Shown here: positions 1-8,843 of the stretch, piece after piece
Position numbering within the stretch: position 1 is the stretch's first letter
Layout: each line of letters begins with the position of its first letter
Source of the DNA: an actinobacterium LLX17
GTDB taxonomy: Bacteria; Actinomycetota; Actinomycetes; Propionibacteriales; Nocardioidaceae
Direction: 5' to 3'
Assembly: GCA_000471045.1 (NCBI GenBank)
Contig: KI301992.1
Coordinates: 994,568 to 1,058,567, forward strand
DNA length: 64,000 nt
Translations under genes and position numbers: made by a program
The notes under the pieces: generated by a model
The model's database searches: none
Told to the model about the DNA's origin: nothing
The model's input: only the letters and a program-made list of their open reading frames with translations

Positions 1-584
1 TGCTGGCCGACCTGCGCATCGCCCGCGGCCTCGACTACTACACCGGCACCGTGTTCGAGACCCGGTTGAGCGGTTACGAGCAGCTGGGCTCCATCTGCTC
101 CGGCGGCCGCTACGACCAGCTGGCCGCCGACAACCGCAGCACGTATCCCGGCGTCGGCATCTCGCTCGGCGTCTCGCGCCTCCTGGCCGCACTGCTCGCC
201 GACGGCGTCACCGCCTCCCGCACGGTGCCGTCGGCCGTGCTGGTGGCCGTCTCCGACGAGGACACGCGCGCCGAGGCCGATGCCGTGGCCCACGCCCTGC
301 GCTCGCGCGGCATCCCCACGGAGGTCGCGCCCGCGGCGGCCAAGTTCGGCAAGCAGATCCGTCACGCCGAGCGCCGCGGCATCCCCTACGTCTTCTTCCC
401 TGCTGACAGCCGCCCACGGCCCGGCAGCACCCCCGCCGAGGGCGTTACCTCCCACACCGTCAAGGACATCCGAAGCGGCGAGCAGGTCGAGGCCGACCCC
501 GCCACGTGGACACCCGCCCCCGACGAGCTGCGCCCGCAGATCGTCCGCCCCATCACCCCCAACCAGCAGGAGAGCACCCCGTGA
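1..584 (+). CDS. hisS: Histidyl-tRNA synthetase, C-terminal part (5' end outside window)
   Basis: Class II synthetase that charges tRNA-His. The reading frame is open from the first bases, so only the 3' part is present. Near the left edge it shows the histidine-binding HisRS motif [13 protein letters not shown], followed by the class II motif 3 region (GGRYDQL ... [11 protein letters not shown]). The C-terminal anticodon-binding domain follows ([27 protein letters not shown] by parts, then [10 protein letters not shown] near the end). Between IPYVFFP and TVKDIRSG there is an extra proline-rich stretch ([13 protein letters not shown], bases about 405-443) whose DNA resembles repeats in argD and the ACT-GNAT gene. 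It overlaps aspS by GTGA, so the two are translated together. Confidence 0.96.
   Translation, partial: LADLRIARGLDYYTGTVFETRLSGYEQLGSICSGGRYDQLAADNRSTYPGVGISLGVSRLLAALLADGVTASRTVPSAVLVAVSDEDTRAEADAVAHALRSRGIPTEVAPAAAKFGKQIRHAERRGIPYVFFPADSRPRPGSTPAEGVTSHTVKDIRSGEQVEADPATWTPAPDELRPQIVRPITPNQQESTP
405..443. repeat. GC-rich repeat copy inside hisS
   Basis: In-frame insertion-like stretch containing the blocks CCCACGGCCC and GCACCCCCGCCG. The same blocks occur in the same order at 45391-45416, and as the reverse complement (one CCACGG/CCCGTGG difference) at 57950-58010. This copy has three extra bases between the blocks. It lies in a surface-type loop of the anticodon-binding domain that varies in length in the family. 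Relationship to the other copies is inferred from the shared blocks; high GC makes chance similarity possible. Confidence 0.5.
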
Positions 585-2380
585 TCCGCACGCATGACGC
601 CGGAACCCTGACCGCCGACTCGATCGGCGAGCGCGTCACGCTGGCCGGCTGGGTCGCCCGCCGCCGCGACCACGGCGGCGTCGCCTTCATCGACCTGCGC
701 GAGGCCTCCGGCGTCGTCCAGGTCGTGGTGCGCGAGGAGGTCGCCCACCAGCTGCGCTCGGAGTTCTGCCTCAAGATCGTCGGCACCGTCGAGCGGCGCC
801 CCGAGGGCAACGAGAACCCCGGCATCCCCACCGGCCAGATCGAGGTCATCGCCGAGGACGTCGAGATCCTCAGCACGTCCGCGCCGCTGCCGTTCCCGAT
901 CGATGAGTCGGCGGCCTCCAGCGCCGGCGAGGTGGGCGAGGAGGCGCGGCTGCGCTACCGCTACCTCGACATGCGTCGTCCGGCCCTGGCCCACGCCCTT
1001 CGCCTGCGCAGCAAGGTCAACGCCGTCGCGCGCGACGTGCTGGCCCGTCACGACTTCGTCGAGGTCGAGACGCCGACCCTCACCCGGTCCACCCCCGAGG
1101 GTGCGCGCGACTTCCTGGTGCCCGCCCGGCTCCGCCCCGGCAGCTGGTACGCGCTGCCCCAGAGCCCCCAGCTGTTCAAGCAGCTGCTGATGGTCGGCGG
1201 CGTCGAGCGGTACTACCAGATCGCGCGCTGCTACCGCGACGAGGACTTCCGGGCTGACCGCCAGCCCGAGTTCACCCAGCTCGACATCGAGATGAGCTTC
1301 GTCGAGTCCGACGACGTCATGGCCCTGGCCGAGGAGATCTACGCCGCGCTCTGGAAGCTCATCGACGTCGAGCTGCCGACGCCGTTCCCGCGCATCACGT
1401 ACGACGACGCCATGCGCAAGTACGGCTCGGACAAGCCCGACCTGCGCCTCGACCTCGAGCTCGTCGAGTGCACCGACTACTTCAAGGACACGCCGTTCCG
1501 CGTGTTCCAGGCCCCGTACGTCGGCGCGGTCGTCATGCCCGGGGGAGCCTCGCAGGCCCGCCGCCAGCTCGACGCCTGGCAGGAGTGGGCCAAGCAGCGC
1601 GGCGCCAAGGGCCTGGCGTACGTGCTGGTGCAGGAGGACGGCGAGCTGGGTGGCCCCGTCGCCAAGAACCTGTCCGACGCCGAGAAGGCCGGCCTCGCCG
1701 AGCACGTGGGCGCCAAGCCCGGTGACTGCATCTTCTTCGGCGCAGGCGCGGTCAAGTCGACCCGCCAGCTGCTGGGCGCCGCCCGCCTCGAGATCGGCCG
1801 CCGCTGCGACCTGATCGACGAGTCGGCCTGGGCGTTCTGCTTCGTGGTCGACTGGCCGATGTTCGAGTCGGTCAGCGAGCTCGACTCCGGCGACGTGGCC
1901 GTCGGTGGTGGCGAGTGGACCGCGGTGCACCACGCGTTCACCGCGCCCCAGGACCCCGAGACGCTGGCCGATCCCGGCTCGTCGCTCGCGCAGGCCTACG
2001 ACATCGTCTGCAACGGCAACGAGGTCGGTGGTGGTTCGATCCGTATCCACCGCGAGGACGTGCAGAAGCGCGTCTTCGAGATCATGGGCATCGGCAACGA
2101 GGAGGCGCAGGAGAAGTTCGGCTTCCTCCTCGACGCGTTCACCTTCGGCGCCCCGCCGCACGGTGGCATCGCGTTCGGCTGGGACCGCACGGTGGCCCTG
2201 CTGGCCGGGGCCGACTCGATCCGCGAGGTCATCGCCTTCCCGAAGTCCGGCGGAGGCTACGACCCGCTGACCGCGGCGCCCGCGCCCATCACGCCGCAGC
2301 AGCGCGCCGAGGCCGGCGTCGACGCGGAGCCCGACGACAAGGGGCCCGACAAGGCCGAGGGCGGGTCCGACGACGCCTGA
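581..2380 (+). CDS. aspS: Aspartyl-tRNA synthetase
   Basis: Class IIb synthetase charging tRNA-Asp (possibly also tRNA-Asn; not tested). The GTG at 581 overlaps the hisS stop (GTGA) and gives a 599-residue protein, normal for bacterial AspRS. Upstream in-frame codons inside hisS are less likely. Seen in order: OB-fold anticodon domain ([19 protein letters not shown], residues about 17-40), motif 2 region ([20 protein letters not shown]), the GAD insertion domain, and motif 3 ([10 protein letters not shown]). The last ~25 residues are an acidic tail ([15 protein letters not shown]...). Forms a two-gene operon with hisS. Confidence 0.97.
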   Translation: MIRTHDAGTLTADSIGERVTLAGWVARRRDHGGVAFIDLREASGVVQVVVREEVAHQLRSEFCLKIVGTVERRPEGNENPGIPTGQIEVIAEDVEILSTSAPLPFPIDESAASSAGEVGEEARLRYRYLDMRRPALAHALRLRSKVNAVARDVLARHDFVEVETPTLTRSTPEGARDFLVPARLRPGSWYALPQSPQLFKQLLMVGGVERYYQIARCYRDEDFRADRQPEFTQLDIEMSFVESDDVMALAEEIYAALWKLIDVELPTPFPRITYDDAMRKYGSDKPDLRLDLELVECTDYFKDTPFRVFQAPYVGAVVMPGGASQARRQLDAWQEWAKQRGAKGLAYVLVQEDGELGGPVAKNLSDAEKAGLAEHVGAKPGDCIFFGAGAVKSTRQLLGAARLEIGRRCDLIDESAWAFCFVVDWPMFESVSELDSGDVAVGGGEWTAVHHAFTAPQDPETLADPGSSLAQAYDIVCNGNEVGGGSIRIHREDVQKRVFEIMGIGNEEAQEKFGFLLDAFTFGAPPHGGIAFGWDRTVALLAGADSIREVIAFPKSGGGYDPLTAAPAPITPQQRAEAGVDAEPDDKGPDKAEGGSDDA

Positions 2381-2396
2381 GCTGGTTGAGGGTCGG

Positions 2397-2426
2397 GTGA
2401 CGTGCACCACAACCGTGCGATAGCGT
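2397..2426 (+). promoter_or_regulatory. Candidate promoter of the SDR gene
   Basis: GTGACG (2397-2402) and TAGCGT (2421-2426) are 18 bp apart and resemble -35 and -10 boxes. The expected transcript start falls inside the palindrome at 2430-2447. Inferred from spacing only. Confidence 0.4.
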
Positions 2427-2429
2427 GCA

Positions 2430-2447
2430 ACTAAGCAAGCGCTTAGT
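2430..2447. promoter_or_regulatory. TetR-type operator palindrome
   Basis: ACTAAGC-AAGC-GCTTAGT, an 18-bp inverted repeat with 7-bp perfect arms. Its core AAGCAAGCGCTT is the kind of site bound by TetR-family regulators of lipid and acyl-CoA genes in actinobacteria. It lies just downstream of the candidate -10 box and about 70 bp before the SDR start, a position suited to repression. No TetR gene is in the window. Confidence 0.65.
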
Positions 2448-2515
2448 GATCCGGGAGAGTGGGTCGATGACGGCACCGATCCGACACCACCCCCACGACC
2501 TCGCCAGGAGACCTC

Positions 2516-3289
2516 ATGGACGTCAGCACCCTGTTCAGCCTCGAAGGACGCACGGCACTCGTCACGGGAGGTTCGCGCGGCATCGGCAAGATGATCGCCG
2601 AGGGCTTCCTCCGCAGCGGCGCCAGCGTCTACATCACCTCGCGCAAGGCCGAGGAGTGCGACGCGACCGCTGAGGAGCTCTCGGCACTCGGCACCTGCGT
2701 CTCGCTGCCCGGTGACGTCTCGACGCTCGACGGCATCAACGACCTGGTGGCCCGCTTCGGTGAGCACGAGTCGACCCTCGACGTGCTGGTCAACAACGCC
2801 GGTGCCGCGTGGGGTGCGGACTTCGAGGAGTTCCCCGAGGCCGGCTGGGACAAGGTCATGGACCTCAACGTCAAGACGCCGTTCTTCCTCACGCAGGCGC
2901 TGATGCCGATGATCACCGCGCGCAAGGGTGACCACCTCGGCAAGGTCATCAACATCGCCTCGATCGACGGCCTGGCCGTCAACGCGATGGAGACGTACTC
3001 CTACCACGCGTCGAAGGCCGGGCTGGTCCACCTGACTCGCCGGATGGCGCTGCGGTTGGCCGGCGACGGCGTCATCGTGTCGGCCATCGCCCCCGGCGCG
3101 TTCGCCTCGAAGATGAACCGCGACGCCCGTGACAACGCCGACGCGCTCGCGGAGTCGATCCCGTCCGGGCGCATCGGCAACCCCGAAGACATGGCGGCCG
3201 CCGCGATCTACCTCGCGTCACGAGCTGGCGACTACGTCGTGGGCGAGACCTTGGTGGTCGACGGGGGAGTCGTGCACCAGCCGCACTGA
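2516..3289 (+). CDS. Short-chain dehydrogenase/reductase, RhlG-like
   Basis: NAD(P)-dependent oxidoreductase of 257 residues. Seen: N-terminal cofactor motif TGGSRGIG (about residues 17-24), NNAG at about 92-95, catalytic Ser in NIASIDG and the YHASK catalytic pair, and a C-terminal VDGG. The start [12 protein letters not shown] and the pattern SRMxR-like region (KMNRDARDN) resemble the RhlG/3-ketoacyl reductase branch of classical SDRs. It has a good ribosome-binding site (AGGAGA at about 2506). It stands alone between aspS and a strong hairpin, and has a palindromic operator upstream. The substrate cannot be read from the sequence; a fatty-acyl or polyketide-type ketone is plausible. Confidence 0.85.
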   Translation: MDVSTLFSLEGRTALVTGGSRGIGKMIAEGFLRSGASVYITSRKAEECDATAEELSALGTCVSLPGDVSTLDGINDLVARFGEHESTLDVLVNNAGAAWGADFEEFPEAGWDKVMDLNVKTPFFLTQALMPMITARKGDHLGKVINIASIDGLAVNAMETYSYHASKAGLVHLTRRMALRLAGDGVIVSAIAPGAFASKMNRDARDNADALAESIPSGRIGNPEDMAAAAIYLASRAGDYVVGETLVVDGGVVHQPH

Positions 3290-3309
3290 CCGCCTCGCCC
3301 TCCCCGTCG

Positions 3310-3361
3310 GGCGGTCAGCTGGCAACCTCATCGGCGCTGATGAGGTTGCCCACTGACCGCC
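3310..3361. terminator. Long hairpin after the SDR gene (terminator or palindromic repeat)
   Basis: Nearly perfect 52-nt palindrome: GGCGGTCAG / CTGACCGCC outer arms (3310-3318, 3353-3361) and GGCAACCTCATC / GATGAGGTTGCC inner arms (3321-3332, 3339-3350), loop GGCGCT. There is no T-run. A degenerate copy of its right half (GAGGTTGCC..CTxACCGCC, 17 of 20 identical) follows at 3372-3391, 30 bp on. It separates the SDR gene from the rarA promoter. Confidence 0.7.
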
Positions 3362-3425
3362 GAGTGAGCGGAGAGGTTGCCTGCTCACCGCCCTCGGCTG
3401 GGTGGGGCCCGTCGGACGTGCCGAC

Positions 3426-3431
3426 TAGGCT
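3426..3431 (+). promoter_or_regulatory. -10 box TAGGCT of leaderless rarA
   Basis: TAGGCT ends seven bases before the GTG at 3439, so transcription should begin at or within a base of the start codon. No ribosome-binding site lies in between. Confidence 0.65.
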
Positions 3432-3438
3432 CGGACGG

Positions 3439-4809
3439 GTGAGCGACGACGGACTGTTCGACCTGCCCGGTGGGGGTCCTCAGCTGTCCGACCCCGCCGG
3501 TGGTGGGAGCCTCGCCGGAAACCCCCACGGGTCGGCCCCGCTGGCGGTGCGCATGCGGCCGCGCACGCTCGACGAGCTCGTCGGCCAGCAGCACCTGCTC
3601 GCGCCCGGCTCGCCGCTGCGTCAGGTCATCGACGGCGACCAGCCGCTCACCATCTTGCTGTGGGGGCCACCCGGCACGGGCAAGACCACCATCGCGTCCC
3701 TCATCAGCCGGCACACCGACCGACGCTTCATGGAGGTCTCGGCCGTCTCGGCCGGCGTCAAGGAGGTGCGCGAGGTCATCGCCGGTGCGCGCCGCGCCGT
3801 GGCCAACACCGGCCGCGAGACCGTGCTGTTCGTCGACGAGGTGCACCGCTTCAGCAAGGCCCAGCAGGACGCCCTTCTGCCCGGCGTCGAGAACCGGTGG
3901 GTCTCGCTCGTCGCGGCCACCACCGAGAACCCGCACTTCAGCGTCATCTCACCACTGCTCAGCCGCTCACTGCTGCTGACCCTGCAGTCGCTGACCGACG
4001 ACGACATCGCCACCATGATCACCCGCGCGCTCACCGACGAGCGCGGACTGGCGGGGGCGGTCACGCTGACCGACGACGCCCTCGACCACCTGGTGCGCCT
4101 CGCCGGTGGTGACGGCCGCCGGGCACTCACCTACCTCGAGGCCGCCGCTGGAGCCACCACCGCGCAGGGTCGCACCGACATCACCGTCGACGACGCGGCG
4201 CTCGCCGTCGACCGGGCGGCCGTGCGATACGACCGCCAGGGCGACCAGCACTACGACGTCACCAGCGCGTTCATCAAGTCCATCCGCGGGTCCGACGTCG
4301 ACGCCGCGCTGCACTACCTGGCCCGGATGATCGAGGCGGGGGAGGACCCGCGCTTCATCGCCCGCCGGCTGATGATCCATGCCAGCGAGGACATCGGCAT
4401 GGCCGATCCCACGGCCCTGCCGGTCGCCACCGCCACGGCCCAGGCCGTGGCCATGATCGGGTTCCCCGAGGCCCGCATCCCGCTGGCCCAGGCGGTCGTG
4501 CACCTCGCCACGGCCCCCAAGTCCAACTCCGTCGTGCGGGCCATCGACGCGGCGATGGCCGACGTGCGCGCCGGCAAGGTCGGCGCGGTGCCGCCAGCCC
4601 TGCGCGACGCGCACTACTCCGGCGCCAAGAAGCTGGGGCACGGGCACGACTACCGCTACGCCCACGATGACCCGCGCGGAGTCGTCAGCCAGCAGTACGC
4701 CCCCGACGACGTCGACGGTGAGCGGTACTACGAGCCGTCGCCGCACGGAGCCGAGGGACCACTCGGCGATCGGCTGGAGCGGCTGCGCGCGATCATCCAC
4801 GATCGATGA
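3439..4809 (+). CDS. rarA: Replication-associated recombination protein A (AAA+ ATPase)
   Basis: RarA/MgsA-family AAA+ ATPase (homologous to eukaryotic WRNIP1), acting at stalled replication forks; 456 residues from the GTG at 3439. Seen: Walker [10 protein letters not shown] (about residues 76-84), Walker [11 protein letters not shown] (about 131-140), sensor 1 TTENPHF, arginine-finger region SPLLSRS, and the C-terminal RarA domain ([26 protein letters not shown]). The start is chosen because TAGGCT lies seven bases upstream, the leaderless spacing seen repeatedly here; longer in-frame versions would start before the promoter. Residues 8-35 form a Gly/Pro-rich linker before the conserved core. 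Confidence 0.94.
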   Translation: MSDDGLFDLPGGGPQLSDPAGGGSLAGNPHGSAPLAVRMRPRTLDELVGQQHLLAPGSPLRQVIDGDQPLTILLWGPPGTGKTTIASLISRHTDRRFMEVSAVSAGVKEVREVIAGARRAVANTGRETVLFVDEVHRFSKAQQDALLPGVENRWVSLVAATTENPHFSVISPLLSRSLLLTLQSLTDDDIATMITRALTDERGLAGAVTLTDDALDHLVRLAGGDGRRALTYLEAAAGATTAQGRTDITVDDAALAVDRAAVRYDRQGDQHYDVTSAFIKSIRGSDVDAALHYLARMIEAGEDPRFIARRLMIHASEDIGMADPTALPVATATAQAVAMIGFPEARIPLAQAVVHLATAPKSNSVVRAIDAAMADVRAGKVGAVPPALRDAHYSGAKKLGHGHDYRYAHDDPRGVVSQQYAPDDVDGERYYEPSPHGAEGPLGDRLERLRAIIHDR

Positions 4810-4826
4810 CCTCCGTCGTTCCCTAG

Positions 4827-4832
4827 TAGCCT
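4827..4832 (+). promoter_or_regulatory. -10 box TAGCCT of a leaderless gene
   Basis: TAGCCT with exactly seven bases to the ATG at 4840 and no ribosome-binding site, matching the leaderless pattern. Confidence 0.6.
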
Positions 4833-4839
4833 CGGGGGC

Positions 4840-5379
4840 ATGCCCACCGACGTGCTGATCCTCGGCGCGACCGCCCTGCTGGCGGTCGTCGCCCTGGTGG
4901 CGGCCGTGGTCACGGTTCGGGCCGCCCGCATCGTCACGCGTGCCGCGGCCGAGCAGCCCGACGCTCCGACGGCGGCATCCACGCAGCCCGTCGCGGATGC
5001 TTCGGCCGACGACGACGTGTTGCTGCCGGTGCCGTACGAGGCGCCGGCCGGTCCGCTCACCCCCAGCCAGGCCCGCGTGGTCGAGGGCCGGGTCGTCATC
5101 GTGCCCACCGAGCAGCAGGTCGTGGCCACCGCGCTGAACCGGCCGGCCACGCGTCTCACGGTGGTGGTGCACGGCATCGCCCACGCGCTGCGCCCCGAGA
5201 GCCGCGACCGCATCGCCGCCCTGATGCGCCGCGAGCTCAACCGGCGTCGTCGCGAACGCTCACGTGCCGCCCGCCGTGCCGCGCACACCCACGTGCCCGC
5301 GGCTGCACCGAATGTCCCCTCGGCCACGTCGTGGGTGGCCACCGACACCGACGAGCACCCGGGAGGACGGACCGCATGA
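4840..5379 (+). CDS. Membrane-anchored protein of unknown function
   Basis: 179-residue protein not assigned to a family. An N-terminal transmembrane segment (residues about 5-30, very rich in A, V and L) is followed by an Ala/Pro/Asp-rich linker. A cytoplasmic-looking domain follows with [27 protein letters not shown] and a basic Arg-rich stretch ([17 protein letters not shown]) near residues 130-146. The ATG at 4840 is seven bases after TAGCCT. Its stop overlaps the next start by ATGA. Its place between rarA and alaS next to a DUF6167 gene is typical of Nocardioidaceae-like genomes; a joint membrane role of the two is only inferred. Confidence 0.8.
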   Translation: MPTDVLILGATALLAVVALVAAVVTVRAARIVTRAAAEQPDAPTAASTQPVADASADDDVLLPVPYEAPAGPLTPSQARVVEGRVVIVPTEQQVVATALNRPATRLTVVVHGIAHALRPESRDRIAALMRRELNRRRRERSRAARRAAHTHVPAAAPNVPSATSWVATDTDEHPGGRTA

Positions 5380-5660
5380 CACCCCGAGCCCTCTGGTTCG
5401 CGGCCGGCTCCGCGGCCGGGGCCTACGCCACGGTGAAGGCCCGCCGCGCCGCCTACCGGCTCTCGGTCCCGGGCCTGGTCGACCAGGCCGCGGCCCTCGG
5501 GCTGGGCTGGCGTGCGTTCAGCAGCGAGGTGCGCGACGGCATGCAGGCCAGGGAACGCGACCTGCTGGGCGACCTGTACCGTCGCGCTGCACCCCCGGGC
5601 GAGACCGCCCCGCCCGCCCTGACGCAGCTCGACGACGACGACGACAAGGACCGCACCTGA
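5376..5660 (+). CDS. DUF6167 family small protein
   Basis: 94-residue protein starting [29 protein letters not shown] by parts: an N-terminal hydrophobic stretch with a GSAAGAY glycine-rich turn, then VKARRAAY, and a C-terminal helix ([19 protein letters not shown]). The tail is acidic ([10 protein letters not shown]). The ATG at 5376 overlaps the upstream stop (ATGA), and its own stop overlaps the alaS start (TGATG). Such small proteins next to alaS are common in actinobacteria; no function is known to me. Confidence 0.78.
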   Translation: MTPRALWFAAGSAAGAYATVKARRAAYRLSVPGLVDQAAALGLGWRAFSSEVRDGMQARERDLLGDLYRRAAPPGETAPPALTQLDDDDDKDRT

Positions 5661-8335
5661 TGGAGACCGCCGAGATCCGGCGCCGCTTCCTCGCTCACTT
5701 CGAGAACGCCGGCCACACGGTGGTGCCCTCGGCACCTCTGCTGTTCGACGACCCCAACCTGCTGTTCGTCAACGCCGGCATGGTGCCCTTCAAGCCGTAC
5801 TTCCTGCAGCAGGAGACGCCGCCGTTCCACACCGCCACGAGCGTCCAGAAGTGCGTTCGCACCCTCGACATCGAGGAGGTCGGCAAGACCACGCGGCACG
5901 GCACGTTCTTCCAGATGAACGGCAACTTCTCCTTCGGCGACTACTTCAAGGAAGGCGCCATCACCCACGCGTGGCGCCTCATCACGGGATCGCTCGACGA
6001 AGGCGGTCTCGGCTTCGACCCCGACACGGTCTGGGTCACCGTCCTGCACAGCGACGACGAGGCGCGCGAGATCTGGAAGCGCGTCGCGGGCCTGCCCGAC
6101 GAGCGCATCCAGAACCGTGGGCTGCTCGACAACTACTGGCACATGGGCGTCCCCGGTCCCGGCGGTCCCTGCAGCGAGATCTACATCGATCGCGGGCCGG
6201 AGTTCGGCCCCGACGGCGGACCGGTCGTCGACGAGGACCGCTTCCTGGAGATCTGGAACCTCGTGTTCATGCAGGAGGAGCTCGGCGCGGTGCGCGCCAA
6301 GGACGACTTCGACGTCCTGGGCCCCCTGCCGAGCCAGAACATCGACACCGGCATGGGCCTGGAGCGAGTCGCGTACCTGCTGCAGGGCAAGGCCAACCTG
6401 TACGAGATCGACGAGGTGTACCCCGTCATCGAGCGGGCCGCCGAGCTGACCGGCCGCCGGTACGGGGCCGATCCCGGTGACGACGTGCGGTTCCGCGTCG
6501 TGGCCGACCACGTGCGCAGCGGACTCATGCTGATCGGTGACGGCGTCACGCCCGGCAACGAGGCCCGCGGCTACGTGCTGCGTCGTCTGCTGCGTCGCGC
6601 CGTCCGCTCGATGCGCCTGCTCGGCTTCGAGGATCGTGCGCTGCCGGAGCTGCTGCCCGCGAGCCTCGACCGCATGAAGGCCAGCTACCCCGAGCTGGAG
6701 GCCGACTTCGGCCGGATCAGCCAGATCGCCTACGCCGAGGAGGACGCGTTCCGCACCACCCTCGGCAAGGGCACGCAGATCTTCGACCTCGCGGCCGGTG
6801 CCACGAAGAAGTCCGGCGCGTCGGTGCTGGCCGGCGAGCAGGCGTTCGCGCTGCACGACACCTACGGCTTCCCGATCGACCTGACGCTCGAGATGGCCGC
6901 CGAGCAGGGCCTCAGCGTCGACGAGGAGGGCTTCCGCTCGCTCATGGCCGAGCAGCGCGCTCGCGCCAAGGCCGATGCCAAGTCCAAGAAGGGCAGCCAC
7001 GCCGACACCGGCGTGTACCGCTCGGCGCTCGACCAGCACGGTCCCACCGACTGGCAGGCGTACACGACGCTCACCACCGAGTCGCGCGTCGTCGCGCTGC
7101 TCGCCGAGGGTGCGAGTGTCCCGGTGCTGTCGGAGGGCCAGGTCGGTGAGGTCGTGCTCGACCGCACGCCGTTCTACGCCGAGTCCGGTGGCCAGAACGC
7201 CGACGCCGGTCAGCTCGTCTTCGACAGTGCTGCCGGGGGAGGGGGGCGGGCCGAGGTGCTCGACGTCCAGCGCCCCATCCGCGGACTCGTCGTGCACCAG
7301 GTGCGCATCCTGTCGGGCGAGCTGACGCTCGACGCGAACGTGGAGGCCGCCGTCGACCCCGAGTGGCGCACCGGCGCTCGCCAGGCGCACTCCGGCACCC
7401 ACGTGGTGCACGCCGCGCTCCGCGAGGTGCTCGGCCCGAACGCCCTGCAGTCCGGCTCGTACAACCGCCCCGGCTACCTGCGCCTCGACTTCGGCTGGAG
7501 CGGCGCCCTGGCGCCCGACCAGGTCCGCGCGGTCGAGGAAGCCTCCAACCGGGCCCTCCGTGAGGACCTGCCGGTCAGCGCAGCCACCATGCCGCTCGAG
7601 GAGGCCAAGCGCCTGGGCGCCCTGGCCCTGTTCGGCGAGACCTACGGCGAGGACGTCCGCGTCGTCGAGATCGGCGGACCCTGGTCGCGCGAGCTCTGCG
7701 GCGGCACGCACGTCGAGCACTCCTCGCAGATCGGCACGGTCGTCGTGACGTCCGACAGCTCGGTCGGCGCAGGCAACCGGCGCATCGAGGCCATGGTCGG
7801 CCTCGAGGGCTTCGCCTACCTGGCACGCGAGCGTGACCTGGTCGGCCAGCTGACGGGTCTGCTCAAGACCACGCCCGACGACCTCCCGGCCCGCGTGGGC
7901 GACCTCGTCGAGCGACTCCGCTCGACCGAGCGCGAGCTCGAGAAGTTCCGCTCCGCCCAGCTGCTGTCGGGGGCCGGCTCGCTCGCCGACGGTGCGAAGG
8001 ACCTCGACGGTGTCGCCTACGTCGGCGCGCGACTCGACGGCGTCGGCGGTGGCGACCTCCGCACCCTGGCGCTCGACGTGCGCAACCGGCTCGGTCACGA
8101 GCGACCGTCGGTCGTCGCTCTGTTCGGCGTGGTCGACGACCGCCCGTCGGTCGTCGTGGCGCTGAACCCCTCGGCGGTCGAGCGCGGACTCTCGGCCAAC
8201 GACCTGGTGCGCGCCGCCGGCGAGAAGATCGGTGGACGCGGCGGCGGCAAGGCCGACGTGGCGCAGGGTGGCGGCAGCGACGCCTCCGGGGTCGACGCCG
8301 CGATCGCCGCCGTGTCATCGGCACTGGGCGCCTGA
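5660..8335 (+). CDS. alaS: Alanyl-tRNA synthetase
   Basis: Class II synthetase charging tRNA-Ala; 891 residues, full length. Catalytic core with [13 protein letters not shown], the class II motif 2 region and [12 protein letters not shown]. Then the editing domain with the zinc ligands HSGTHVVH and CGGTHVEH, and a C-terminal DHHA1-type domain (ending [12 protein letters not shown]). The ATG at 5660 overlaps the upstream stop (TGATG). A short Gly-rich stretch ([12 protein letters not shown], about residues 517-528) lies between conserved blocks of the editing region. First of a run with ruvX, mltG and aroE. Confidence 0.98.
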   Translation: METAEIRRRFLAHFENAGHTVVPSAPLLFDDPNLLFVNAGMVPFKPYFLQQETPPFHTATSVQKCVRTLDIEEVGKTTRHGTFFQMNGNFSFGDYFKEGAITHAWRLITGSLDEGGLGFDPDTVWVTVLHSDDEAREIWKRVAGLPDERIQNRGLLDNYWHMGVPGPGGPCSEIYIDRGPEFGPDGGPVVDEDRFLEIWNLVFMQEELGAVRAKDDFDVLGPLPSQNIDTGMGLERVAYLLQGKANLYEIDEVYPVIERAAELTGRRYGADPGDDVRFRVVADHVRSGLMLIGDGVTPGNEARGYVLRRLLRRAVRSMRLLGFEDRALPELLPASLDRMKASYPELEADFGRISQIAYAEEDAFRTTLGKGTQIFDLAAGATKKSGASVLAGEQAFALHDTYGFPIDLTLEMAAEQGLSVDEEGFRSLMAEQRARAKADAKSKKGSHADTGVYRSALDQHGPTDWQAYTTLTTESRVVALLAEGASVPVLSEGQVGEVVLDRTPFYAESGGQNADAGQLVFDSAAGGGGRAEVLDVQRPIRGLVVHQVRILSGELTLDANVEAAVDPEWRTGARQAHSGTHVVHAALREVLGPNALQSGSYNRPGYLRLDFGWSGALAPDQVRAVEEASNRALREDLPVSAATMPLEEAKRLGALALFGETYGEDVRVVEIGGPWSRELCGGTHVEHSSQIGTVVVTSDSSVGAGNRRIEAMVGLEGFAYLARERDLVGQLTGLLKTTPDDLPARVGDLVERLRSTERELEKFRSAQLLSGAGSLADGAKDLDGVAYVGARLDGVGGGDLRTLALDVRNRLGHERPSVVALFGVVDDRPSVVVALNPSAVERGLSANDLVRAAGEKIGGRGGGKADVAQGGGSDASGVDAAIAAVSSALGA

Positions 8336-8355
8336 GCTCCCGGAGCCACGGAACA

Positions 8356-8826
8356 GTGCGCAGAGGGCGACGGCTCGGGGTCGACGTGGGCGACGTGCGC
8401 ATCGGCGTCGCGATCTGCGACCCCGACGGCATGATCGCCACGCCGGTCGAGACCGTGCCGGCCGGCCCGGACGCCCTGACCCGCCTCGTGGCGGTGGCCG
8501 ACGAGTACGAGGTGATCGAGATCGTCGTCGGTCTGCCGTACTCGATGTCGGGGCGTGAGGGCCCGGCAGCGACGAAGGTCCGAGGTGTCGTGGCCGAGCT
8601 CGTGACGCGCACCGAGCGCCCTGTGCGCCTCATCGACGAGCGCCTGAGCACCGTCAGTGCGGCAGGCATGCTCCGCGCCGGCGGGACCCGCGCGAAGGGC
8701 CAGCGCAAGGTGATCGATCAAGCAGCCGCCACTGTCATATTGCAGAATGCCTTGGACGGCGAACGTACCCGTGGCATCCCCCCGGGCGAGACGGTCGTCC
8801 CGCCACCCACTGAAGGAGACCCATGA
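8356..8826 (+). CDS. ruvX: Pre-16S rRNA nuclease YqgF/RuvX
   Basis: 156-residue RNase H-fold nuclease of the YqgF family, which trims the 5' end of pre-16S rRNA. Seen: GVDVGDVRIGVAICD (first catalytic Asp), VVGLPYSMSG, and RLIDERLSTVSA with the conserved Asp-Glu-Arg; later IDQAAATVILQ. The GTG at 8356 is the only good start near the conserved N-terminus. The stop overlaps a seven-codon mini-ORF (ATGA) that in turn overlaps mltG. Conserved neighbour of alaS and mltG. Confidence 0.93.
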   Translation: MRRGRRLGVDVGDVRIGVAICDPDGMIATPVETVPAGPDALTRLVAVADEYEVIEIVVGLPYSMSGREGPAATKVRGVVAELVTRTERPVRLIDERLSTVSAAGMLRAGGTRAKGQRKVIDQAAATVILQNALDGERTRGIPPGETVVPPPTEGDP

Positions 8827-8843
8827 GCGAGCGAGTCGCATGA
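8823..8843 (+). repeat. Minimal ATGA-bounded mini-ORF element between ruvX and mltG
   Basis: Encodes M-S-E-R-V-A-stop. It begins in the ruvX stop (ATGA, 8823-8826) and ends in the mltG start (ATGA, 8840-8843). It looks like an 17-base insertion into an ancestral ATGA gene overlap. Its ends (ATGAGCGAGCG ... GTCGCATGA) match the ends of the 84-nt elements at 19640 and 56555, so it may be an internally deleted copy. Confidence 0.55.

Noticed and set aside
386-3031. 881-codon open frame on the minus strand across aspS and the SDR gene
   Set aside because: Mirror of real genes in very GC-rich DNA; the translation is low-complexity (R, G, D, V, L, H) with no domain motif, while the opposite strand encodes clear enzymes.
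7228-7262. Copy of the coding repeat in alaS (GTGCTGCCGGG next to a G-run)
   Set aside because: Only 11 bases match the hisS copy and the block order is not kept.
5453-8098. 881-codon minus-strand frame across alaS
   Set aside because: Shadow of alaS; no recognisable motifs and atypical composition.
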